Shown piece after piece: positions 35,236 to 49,130 of a stretch of 64,000 nucleotides of DNA. Position 1 is the stretch's first letter; the number at the start of each line of letters is the position of its first letter. Below the pieces are notes generated by a model that was not told where the DNA came from, searched no databases, and saw only the letters and a program-made list of their open reading frames with translations. The stretch lies in contig NC_092563.1 in assembly GCF_037975245.1 (NCBI RefSeq), positions 26,012,960-26,076,959 on the forward strand, read 5' to 3'. The stretch comes from Apostichopus japonicus. Taxonomy: Eukaryota; Echinodermata; Holothuroidea; Aspidochirotida; Stichopodidae. A program made the translations under genes and the position numbers.

Positions 35236-37734
35236 GGGCCAAAGCCATTAATGGTCATCACTTTACCTGGAATTTGAACATTGCCACTTAGGCTCATTTT
35301 ACCCATGGTTATGAGAACAACTAACCAAAGTTCTGTAATCATAAAAAAAAATTACGATAACTCGCATAAAAATGGAATGCGGTCATTCCAAAATGCAGGT
35401 AGCACACTCCTGATGTGGTGGGACGGAATTTCAGAAAAATGAGGTAATTACATATGGGAACAAAGTTGAATTTTTCTGTTTTGACAGTATAAATGGTCTT
35501 TAATGAGGATACTTTATGCACTATAAAATGTATCAATAGTAGTTCTTGAATGAAGAAAAAAATAAAACGAAAGTGTTCAATTCCGTCCCACCACATTTTT
35601 GAACATATTTTTTTAATTTCCAAGGGGGGAAAAAATGATAATTTTTTTTAAACACTCCAAACTATCAACTATGTATGTAACTGACACCTCTGAGTGGAGA
35701 AAAAATAAATATTTTATCCTGGATAGACAGGGGGGCAGTCCAACATTTTCGTGGTGGGACGGAAACAAGTTGTGGTGGGACGGAATTTTAAATGGAAGGC
35801 ATCTTCAAACAGCATGTCTGGTCCAAAATTCACCTCTGTCACTTAAGATTACAAACTTATTCAGACTCCTTGAACACCCAACCTTATAACAATGTGATTA
35901 ATTGATGATACTTCAAAACTTTATGTATCTGGATATTCCATACATACTGTACACATCACATCTGTTTTGAACCTCATGTGTCAAAACAACACATTTTTGG
36001 GTAAATTGAGAATGGGTTTTATCATGCATAAAATCCCATCACTATAGATCTAAATAGTCCTAGTTGTTCACCCTAGGTTTCTTTCTTGGCCCTTTTGGCT
36101 TTCCTAAACTATCCATTGTAGAACATGTGTTTTTGAATTGATATCATCTGCGCACAATGATCCACGTGCACTAGAAATTGACTTTAAAGTCACATACTGA
36201 AGCATACAAGATAGAAGAGCTAGATTGCAAGAATAAAGGTAAGAATTCATTGCTTCTCAATATTAATTACTATATTAATTTACCTCCAGTTCATGGTTAT
36301 AAGCAATTCAGACAATTTGATAGTGATAATTATGATTTAGCCTAAGCTGCTGCCTAACAGACTATGTTATATTGGAAAGGTTTAAAACAAAACTTATAAT
36401 ATAATGAGAGGTAGAAATGTGTAGCCTACAGTACTAATGCTAGGAAGCAAACCTGTTAAATGAAATATTACATATTTTGCTGGAGTTGTCTAGCCTAGCA
36501 AATTTATGTTTTAGCCTAAGCTGTTGCCTAACAGAATATGGTATGATGCCTAAGCTGTTGCTATCTACCATACTAAGTTGGATTTTGAAACTTGTAGCCT
36601 ACGATGCAAAATAAGTGAACCAAAACACCATGTAGGCTAGTTGAAATATATTGTGCAGGAAGTGTATAGTGTCTATGCCTAGCAATTATTCAGCCTGTTC
36701 ATAACTGCACATTATGAGGCCAACTCTCATGTCATATTGCATTTGTAATACAATTCACAGGATAGTGAAGCCAACTAATTCTTTCTTTCTATTCACATGT
36801 TGGCATATGGGGGAAGACCACTATTGCTTCCTGGTCCCCCAACTTCTTAAATAATTAAGCCAGAAATGTGTGTGGCTATACCCCCCACCCCCAGTCCCCT
36901 TTTCATGCATCCTGCTGGTAAGAATGTCCTTTTATCTCTCTTTGCAAAACAGATCAATATGGAAAATCCTGAGCCTCAAAATGTGTCTGCTAACAGATAC
37001 ATACGTTATAGGTAGAAAAAGAAGGAGAGAATGGGGTGCTGACTGCTGAGGTATTTCCAGAATGGGAGTGGAGTAGGAGAAAAGGCAATTAAAGGGCCAA
37101 CCAGAATGCAAATAATCGAGCAGCGAACAAAGCATCCATTACAAATGTTTCAAATAAGTTTCCAACTGAATAAGTCCAAGATCTCATCGAGCATATTTAA
37201 TATTTCACTCTGGAGAGCATAAATTTCATTGTTGCTTATGAACTTCTTGTGAGAGAAAACATAATTGTTTATTGTTTTCGTACCTAATCAACAGCCTTTA
37301 CATTGGAAAAAAATTCCGTCCCACCACATTCCGTCCCACCACATGGACACACTTTCGGTAAAATTAACACAATTCTTATGCGTGAAGTATAATTTCTGCC
37401 ATTGTTTCCCTAATGATAGAAGAATAGTTCACCTCCATTTCAGTGTTAATAATTACTATGATATTGTACTACTTTTGATAATAATTACAAAAAGGTTACA
37501 TGTACATGATTTCATGAGATTTATCATTCCGTCCCACCACGTCAATATATTTGTGTTACCATGGCAACATCTTCAAATTTGTGTCTGTTTTTTTTGTGTC
37601 TGGTTGCAGTCTGTGACTGACCTGTTTGTGTGGATATCCTGATTCCTTCATATATGCTACATATAAAGTGGTAATATTCAAAAGGTCTATCAAATTCCGT
37701 CCCACCACAATTACGGTAATTTTGGCTTTGGCCC
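35236..37734. mobile_element. Unclassified 2.5-kb TIR element inside a LINE
   Basis: The ends share an inverted GGGCCAAAGCCA and are flanked by the 4-base duplication AATG (35232-35235 and 37735-37738). Removing the element rejoins LINE coding sequence in frame (Q-H-W-L-T). The motif GTGGTGGGACGGAATT, or a near match, occurs at 35415, 35751, 35772, and inverted at 35579, 37312, 37328, 37526 and 37693. No transposase frame was recognised. The 4-base duplication excludes hAT, and TTAA-specific families do not fit the target. Confidence 0.78.
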
Positions 37735-37738
37735 AATG

Positions 37739-37965
37739 CTGAATTTCATTTAAGCAGCATTCCAACTGGAATGATGCATTCTTGATGCACCTGTGCTGGA
37801 TCTTTGATCTCTCTAATAACCGTATATAATTGAGTGTCATCAGCAAAACTATGGCGGTGTATTGAGTGAGAATCAATCAGTTCGCCAAGAGGAAGCACAT
37901 AGGTTAAGAACAGCAAAGGCCCGAGTACAGACCCTTGGGGAATGCCATACTTCAGAACGCAATGC
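37739..37965 (-). mobile_element. LINE reverse transcriptase fragment (5' half of interrupted copy)
   Basis: The minus strand encodes [20 protein letters not shown] and [12 protein letters not shown], reverse transcriptase palm motifs including the F-A-D-D catalytic box. It connects to the fragment at 34486-35231 once the intervening element is removed. It is 5'-truncated and abuts a different LINE at about 37965. Confidence 0.82.
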
Positions 37966-39010
37966 TTAAAATGCTTGTCCAAAGCATTCTTAAACCCATT
38001 CACAGTACTTGCAAGTACAACTTTCTCAGGCAAACCGTTCCACTCATTCACAACCCTATTAGAAAAAAAAAGTTATGCTGAATATTAACCCTACTTTGTA
38101 AGTTCTGGAGTTTAAGACAATGACCTCTGGTACAACAACTATTAGCAAACATGAAAAAGTCGGTAAAGGATAAATTGTCAAAACCATGTACACAATCTTG
38201 AAAACCTGAATCAGGTCACCACGTAACCTCCAGTGTGGTGAGATTCAACAGTTGTAACCGCCTATAATAAGGAACACCCTTTAAGGAACTAATCATCCTA
38301 GTAGCCCAGCTCCTCTGGACCTTCTTGAGTACTTCCTTATCCTTAGCAAAAGATGGTTTCTGCCAGCCTGAACAGCATACTCCAGGTGAGGCTTAACCAA
38401 CTAATTATAAAGCCTAACAATTATGCCCTCTTTCAGAAAACTGCAAATTCCTCTTGATCATACTTGAACCCCTATTAATATTACCTCTTCTAGCAGCTTT
38501 GAGACAATGTTTAGAAGTTGCAGAGATGGGTCAATGTAGATACCAAGGCCTCTTTCAACAAAGACCTCCTGCAACTTGATCTTCACCATTAAGAGTGTAG
38601 GTTTACTTTTGGTTACTAACTACCAATATGTTTCTCCTTGCATTTGTCAATATTAAAAGCATATGCCATCCATTAGTCCAGGGAAAAAACCTTATTGATA
38701 TCCATTTGAAATTTCTCAGAATCGCTTTTGGAAGAGACCTCAGAATACAGTTTGGTGTCATCAGAAAATTTCTTGGCTGCATGTACACAAAATATATCTT
38801 TGTCAATTTCAACAAACAACAAGGGATCCAAAACAGACCCTTGTGGAACCCCACAAGTAACGTTTTGCCAAGAAGAAGCAGTCTTTAATTACCATCCTCT
38901 GTTTCCTATTACCAAGACAGTAAATTCCCATTGACACCCATACCCTTCAGCCTAAATAAAAGACGCTGGTTGGTAACTTTATCAAAGGTCATCTGGAAAT
39001 CCATCTACAG
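37966..39010 (-). mobile_element. Second, older CR1-like LINE fragment
   Basis: Reading the minus strand from 39010 down, one finds a decayed TFDKVTNQRLLFRLKGMGV block, a V-P-Q-G-S-like block, DDTKLYSEVSSKSDSE (shifted in frame), then RRLQLLN and a C-terminal [20 protein letters not shown]. Several stops and frameshifts are present. The order is that of a single LINE. The younger LINE at 37739 lies against its C-terminal end. Confidence 0.7.
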
Positions 39011-39019
39011 ACTTCTGCC

Positions 39020-39510
39020 TACTGGCTCAGACAATTCACACACACACAAACAAAATTAGATGTTATTTGTTAAGTGTAAACCAAGAAACTGTTCAACACT
39101 TACTTCTGACTCAACGATCATGTATGACACATGAAATCCAACCTCAGGTGAACAATTTCTCCGAAAAAAATGAACGGATATATGTGAAACAACATTAATG
39201 TTGCATGCAAGCAGTTGTATTCGTGGCCTGCGTTAAGTATACATGCTTTCACATCTTACTTTCAATACATCGAAGGCTACAATTCGCTATCAACGCAGCT
39301 GTATTATTATCATAGCAAAGTGAACTGAAATGTTTTCAGACGATTTATTCAATGGCGCAATTTGTTTAGCCGAGGTGGCATGTTTCCATTTCAATCCGCA
39401 ATCAATCGATAGGAATAGCTCAAGAAATAAGCTGAACCTTTGGCATGTCTTCATTATAATGTAATATGTTATCTTTATAGACGTTTTGTCACTTTGAAGT
39501 CACATTATTA
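39020..39510. other. First intron, nothing recognised
   Basis: No exon or repeat was recognised in this short stretch. Confidence 0.4.
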
Positions 39511-39519
39511 TCATGTTAA

Positions 39520-41690
<2,171 letters not shown>

Positions 41691-42002
41691 AGGTAACAGG
41701 CATGCATTCAAATTGTTCATATCATATAGTGTACGGTATAAATCAACAATCAAAACCAAAGTGATAAGGAACGGAATATCATTCAAGTTACTATGGAAAC
41801 TGTGATGGTATGACAGATCCCCTGTTTGGATCTGTTAGTATATATCTTTAATTATAGATGTAGATCCAGACCCTATTGTAGGGTCTCTAGAAACCCAGGG
41901 TCTCTAGATCCAGACAGAGCCAGGATTTAGAAGGTGGATAGCGCCACCACTATTGCTTGCTGAACGATCTCCAAGACGGAATACAATATAGTTGACTGTA
42001 TT

Positions 42003-42365
42003 CATAGGCGTAGGAGCCTAATTTGATTTTTTTTTGGGGGGGGGGGGGGGAGCTGTAAGACTGTTCAACATGTTAAAATGCGTATCATATAGACATTCAT
42101 CGGTTATTACATCACATGCCAATAACATACAATCATTTTCCGTGTTATTACCTTTCCATATTGGTTAGAATTTTGGGGGAAGTCGTTACAATAATAATGA
42201 TAATAATATAAGTTTAACCATTGAAAAACACATTGCAAATTATTATTCTTTCAGTAGGTGCCCGACAAATTCTCAGCATATTGCCCGAATTTTCACAACA
42301 AATTTTGGTTCGGGGGATACAGCCCCCAGCCCCCCCCCCCCCCCCTCCCGCCTCCTACGCCTATG
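42003..42365. mobile_element. hAT-type MITE (363 bp)
   Basis: Ends CATAGGCGTAGGAG / CTCCTACGCCTATG are inverted and flanked by a perfect 8-base duplication ACTGTATT (41995-42002, 42366-42373). Poly-G and poly-C runs lie near the two ends and can pair. There is no coding capacity. Confidence 0.85.
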
Positions 42366-42373
42366 ACTGTATT

Positions 42374-44214
<1,841 letters not shown>

Positions 44215-44847
44215 TGTTCATAGATTGAAATTATCTCAAGTACAAATCATAATTTACAGTTTTATGAAAAGTTCCACTTTCAAGTATTCTATGTCATCGT
44301 CATCGAGTGATAAAAGAATATTTACCAGTGATTGCACCAACATGAGCATGAAAAAAAGTATACTTGGCTTCTAAGCATTGGTTATTAACAATGCACGAAG
44401 CACTTGAGATATACGCGAGTACATCTGATGGGAAATCAAGACTTTTGTGTAATTTTATGTATTGAAGGTAAGTTATAGTTGCTTTCTTAAAATAACTTTA
44501 CGCAGTAGTTTTACTATTGATAAGATACTATGGAAGTTTTTTTTTAAAACTTTTCCTATTGCATTCTTACGTTAATTTCAATGATGAGTGGACTTAATGT
44601 CCTGTGTGTTCGAGACTAGGAAGTCGGCCACTTGCGCTTGATTATCGTCCGAACTACGAGTGAATATAGTATCTCAAAAATGAAAGCGGTATTACCTTAT
44701 CATAAATATAAAACATATCAAAATAGGTAAAGTTATGCCAAAATTCATCTCTTAGATTAAACTCAAACAATAGTTAAAGAGGCTTCTTGCAGATCTATCC
44801 GTCAAATGTAGAGTCTTTTTTAAAAGTAAAGTATTAAACTTACTCAC

Positions 44848-44935
44848 CTTGAGCATTGACTCCGTCGAACTGGAGCATGCAAATTGCTAAAGCACTCACC
44901 AATCTCGAAACGGCAGGACATAACTTTGCCATCAT
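44848..44935 (-). CDS. First coding exon: signal peptide
   Basis: On the minus strand two adjacent ATG codons open a 29-codon frame. It has a basic start (MMAKL), a hydrophobic core around residues 10-21, and a likely cleavage site after V-N-A, just before Q29. The exon then ends in phase 1 at a consensus donor (CAAG|GTGAGTA). The first ATG is chosen because it is outermost; the second, one codon later, would work equally well. This phase fits the Kazal exon downstream, which begins with two bases of a split codon. The product would enter the secretory pathway. The exon is very short, so the call rests on the combination of signal peptide, donor and phase. An upstream exon cannot be excluded. 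Confidence 0.72.
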
Positions 44936-44998
44936 GCAGCTGGTCGTATGTTTGCGGTTTCGTGCATAAAGTTGTTCTTATATTGCACAAAAATGTGT

Positions 44999-45006
44999 TA
45001 TTTATA
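44999..45006 (-). promoter_or_regulatory. Possible TATA box of the mosaic gene
   Basis: Reading the minus strand, TATAAATA lies about 65-70 bases before the first ATG. That would place a transcription start roughly 35 bases before the start codon. The surroundings are A+T rich, so chance occurrence is quite possible, and no initiator element was confirmed. Confidence 0.3.
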
Positions 45007-45411
45007 AATCTTTGAAAGAAAATGGTTGATTAAAATATGAAAAGGTCAACTGAAAAGGTGAATGCTAGTCACGTGGTCTATGTACATGGAATTCACTGTT
45101 AATTTTGTATTATTGCTGAATACCACGATGCATATTCATGAGCTTCAATACTAGCGATGCAATCGAGCGTGACAGCTGCTGTATTTAACTGGTGATCGAA
45201 TCTTTACGAATTAAGTTGCCGTGGAGACTGAGGCGTGATAGATTATATTCTAAACCATATTTTATATTAAATTTTGCCATTTGTCCCTGTCTTATCACCT
45301 TCGCACCGCTACCTCCACCCCTTCCCCACCCAACTCCACCAATACAAAAAGGAACGAGACATTCAGGCTTTCGTTGTTCTGTTGTTCTGTTACATAAACA
45401 AAATTTAAAAA

Positions 45412-45698
45412 GTGGCTATTCTTACGACTAGTCATAAGAATAATTTATAAATACGCATGCGCAGTTGCTTTAACATGGCTATTTTACGACTAGGAGTACT
45501 ATTTTTACGACTAGGAGTAACAATAATTTCCGGTTAGGGTTAGGGTTAAGGTTAGGGTTAGGTTAGTGTTTAGGGTTAGGTTAAGGGTTACCCCTACTAC
45601 ATGTGCAGTTGCTTTATTTACTTTACTGCGCTTGAATTCGCCGAAGTCGTAAGAATTGTTTATAAATAATTGTTACGACTAGTCATAAGAATAGCCAC
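45412..45698. mobile_element. 287-bp MITE enclosing telomere-like repeats
   Basis: Ends GTGGCTATTCTTACGACTAG and CTAGTCATAAGAATAGCCAC are inverted with few mismatches, and the similarity continues through AATAATTTATAAAT. The TACGACTAG word recurs inside. The core holds GGTTAGGGTTAGGGTTAAGG-type repeats. No convincing target duplication was found. It lies about 480 bases upstream of the mosaic gene's start codon. Confidence 0.72.
45533..45590 (+). repeat. Interstitial telomere-like TTAGGG repeats
   Basis: About eight to nine imperfect TTAGGG units in a row, inside the 287-bp MITE rather than at a chromosome end. Confidence 0.9.
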
Positions 45699-45699
45699 G

Positions 45700-47237
45700 G
45701 CCAAAAAAAAAAACCCATCTTGATGAATATGGATCTGTAGTTTTGCAGGTTGCAGAGTGCAAGTTTACTTGCTAAACATGAAGGCTGTCTATTAGCAGAT
45801 TCCACAGTATATGTAATAATAACCAAAAATGTTACATTGTCGAAAGCTAGAGTTGGATTTACTTGAAAATACATACATTTGACTTCCTCAATAGATTCGC
45901 TCAATAAACTAATATCATGATTATATGTGTATATTCTCCGTAAATTCGGATTACTCGGCATTGCAAAATAGTTACAATTAGTAACTGTCTATATGCTGTC
46001 TACTGTCTATATGATAACTTCTTTCTGTCCCGACTGTGTGCACAGTACGATGATACATGCATATAGAAATATTCATCTTTCATATGAACAGGTTCGAATT
46101 CTTTCAAAGAAAAGTCATAACAATAAATGCTACAAACTGTTTATCTCTTGATCTTTATGGTATCTCCGGTCTTCGAGCGAGTGGCGCTCTTTACAAACCA
46201 CTATATGAACATAAACTTGGAATATATTTTCCATTCAGTGTTTTCACATTGTCTGAAAACCTCGACAAGATATATACAAATGGATGGTTAGGCAAGCATG
46301 CGTGACGGTCATAATTATGAGCATATATAGGCCTACGTGTACAAAATGAATGCGCGTTCATTTTCAAAAACAACAAAAAAAATACACTAATTTTTAAGTC
46401 TGACAATGATTTTATTAATATTTAGAATATTTTAAATAGTAAAGTAGGCCTATATACCAACTCTGATACCACAATTTTACATTAAGTCGTTTGATTTGGG
46501 TCATTATTTACGCATGTATGAATAGACAGTTAGCAGTTTAGCGAATAAGTGTGTTGTTTTCAAGCGACTCAAGCATTTTTTTCTTCAGTAGCAACAAGCA
46601 TAGATATATACGGAAGCGTGGAAGGGACATGGTGACGACTTGTTGTATCTCGGCAAAACGTCAATTTTCAGAATTTTGTCATTTTGACGACTTGTTGCAT
46701 CTCGGCAAATTTAATAATTTTGTCGTTCTGACGAGTTGTTAAACTCGGCAAAACGTCATTTTTCTGAATTTTGTCATTTTGACGAGTTTGTTACTCTTTC
46801 ATCACCATGTCTCTTCTACGCTTCCGTCAAAGAAAAGAGGGTGAAACCGCTGGAAGGATTTTTTTCAATGCGAGACACATTTATGGCTTCTATACTTGCG
46901 ACAAGTCTTCCAAATTTAGGCAAACACTCACGTCACATCCTAAATGTCACAGAAAATGAAGGCATTCAGTAAAAAGATGGATCAATTCTATCGGGATTTA
47001 TCTTTCTCTGCCGCTGTGCAGCTAAAACGTTTTACAAAAATGAAAAGATCATACTAAAATGGGCTAACAAGATACATTCCAAACAAATTGCCAGCTATAG
47101 CAATGACTACAAGCAACGACTATTCATCTGTATTACATCGCCTATATATAATGAGTTTCCGGTATAATAATGTAATTTGAGAGCCTAGCATTATTGGTGA
47201 AATTTCCTATGATCTGTAGGCTTTTTCTGGTCATTTT
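45700..47237. other. Intergenic; short tandem repeats near 46.65 kb
   Basis: No gene recognised. At about 46630-46790 a unit with GACGACTTGTTG, CTCGGCAAAACGTCA and TTTTGTCATTTTGACGA repeats about three times with changes. Confidence 0.5.
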
Positions 47238-47241
47238 ACAT

Positions 47242-48322
47242 TGTTACAGGCCCCTAAGTAATCTCAATAATTTGTATGATTTTTGCAACAATTAGTTGTA
47301 TTATAAATCAATATCATAGAATATTATATATTAATCTAAGAATCATAGTATAGAACTGCCTGGTGTGTGTGTGCATATCTGGTGTGTGCAGAATATTTGG
47401 AAAAGTTGAGAAGCTTCTAGAAGAGTTAGAACATTTGAGAACAATTTAGATCACCCCAATACAGTACACATTGGAACAAGCTAGAACATTGGAGTGCCGC
47501 CAAGGGGACATCCCCTGTGCTATTTTTAGAACACTAGGTGAGGATTTCCTGGAAAGGTGAAGTGACCTTTTGGGTTGGTTGAACTGAGCTGGAGCTACTG
47601 TAAGATGCTTCTAGAATGGATGGACATTTCAAGATCTTTCTGGACTTGTGAAAAGGCTATATAAGCACCTGATAATTTGAGATCAAGAGTTTTTAACCAT
47701 CTTGGCTCCAGGAGTTTAATAACCTCTCGCTCAAGTGAATCCTACAATTCCAGTGTGAGTAAATACTCACTTAGTTTGACAGTAAAGTTATAGCTGTCTT
47801 TTTATTAGTGGATTTGCTACAAGTTTACCGGCTTCGAAGTCGCCCATCGTTGTGTAGCCGTCTTCGGTTCTGTGTCAGTCAGCACTAATTATTGTGGCCT
47901 CTGAGTTACCCAAGGACAGGAATCCAAGGATAAACAAGCTGCAAGCACAACTTGGACATTCATTAGCAGTCGACCTCCGAAGTGGAAGTCATCAAGTTGG
48001 GAGCTGGATTTCTTCAATATTGGACATTCGTCCGTCTACAAGTTTCGCTGGAATATTCGCCAGGACTTTTTGTCACTGCGCTCGCGTCGCGGCACACACC
48101 AGGTCGTGAGTAAATTATAGTATAACTTATTAAATCTGTTTTAGTGTAAACTGCTTAGATATTGATAAATGATCTTTATTTGATATTAATTACCTTGAAC
48201 ATACAAATAAATAAATACTTATTGTTATATTTAAAGTTAAATTTTACAGTGTGCTGTTTAGTCATTTGAGTTGTGAACCCAAGGGGAGGTGTATTCTGGC
48301 CTTGATCGAGTTGATCGTAACA
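47242..48322 (+). repeat. 5' LTR
   Basis: 1081 bases, from TGTTACAGGCCCC to GATCGTAACA. A TATA box (TATATAA, 47658-47664) and a polyadenylation signal (AATAAA, 48206-48211) are visible. A 71-codon frame at 47894-48109 lacks an ATG and is not called. Confidence 0.95.
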
Positions 48323-48326
48323 GAAT

Positions 48327-48344
48327 TGGGGGCCTATCCGGGAA
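48327..48344 (+). other. Putative primer binding site (tRNA-Pro-like)
   Basis: TGGGGGCCTATCCGGGAA begins four bases after the LTR. Its TGGGGG start and TCCGGGA end resemble primer sites that pair with the 3' end of tRNA-Pro, with a few central mismatches. The identity of the tRNA is tentative. Confidence 0.5.
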
Positions 48345-48455
48345 AGTACACTGTAAAAAAAATGAAGTTAATTGTTTTTCAACATTATCTGATTGTGTGT
48401 TTACATTGATATTTGTGCTGCATATTGTTGTTTGTAATTTAACTAGTTGTTCACT

Positions 48456-49130
48456 ATGGCATTTGTTGCAGAAGATTTTGTTCAAGATGTATCTTGGGAG
48501 GTTTTTGATGAGCTCAAGAAGCCAGATTTAATGGCATTGGCCGTGTATTTGGAAATTGAAGTAAAGCATGCTATGCGTAAACAAGTCATCAAAAATACAC
48601 TCATTGACCGTTTGGTTGCAGACGATTTGTTAGATGAGGAATGTCTGGAAAACAAAGTAGAAATTCTGGATAGTTCAGATTCTGCAGTAAAATTAAAACA
48701 ATTAGAGATTCAGAAAGAAGTTGAAATGACCAAATTAAAAATTGAGGAACAAGAAAGAAAGGAAAAACTAGATTTGGAAAAGATACTCAAACAGCAAGAG
48801 TTAGATGCAAGGCTTCAGATGGAAGAAAAAGAAAGACAGGATAGATTACAAATGGAGGAACGAATTAAATTGAAAGAAATAGAAGCCAAAGTACAAATGG
48901 AAAAAGATAAATTAGAGAAACAAGGCTCATCAAACTTCTCAGACAAATTTGATGCCACAAAGAATATTAGGTTAGTTCCAAAATTTCAAGAAACTGAAGT
49001 CGATAAATATTTCTTACACTTTGAGAAGATTGCCGAAAGTTTGAAATGGCCTAAAGAATCTTGGACATTGTTGCTCCAGTCAGTGTTCATCGGGAAAGCT
49101 AGAGAAATTTATTCTTCCCTATCAATTTAA
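48456..49130 (+). pseudogene. gag N-terminal part, ends at premature TAA
   Basis: The ATG at 48456 starts a roughly 224-codon frame. Residues 60-160 form a highly charged coiled coil rich in E, K, Q and L. The C-terminal end (VDKYFLHFEKIAESLKWPK and LLQSVFIGKAREIYSSL) is the start of the capsid region related to the vertebrate SCAN domain. The frame stops at TAA 49128-49130. The next long frame continues in the same phase with capsid sequence, so the stop interrupts one protein. Programmed readthrough is possible but unproven. Confidence 0.82.

Noticed and set aside
45533-45590. Chromosome end
   Set aside because: The TTAGGG tract is short, imperfect and enclosed by MITE ends, with ordinary sequence on both sides.
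47894-48109. 71-codon frame within the LTR
   Set aside because: It begins at GTG, has no family resemblance, and occurs in both LTRs only because the LTRs are copies.
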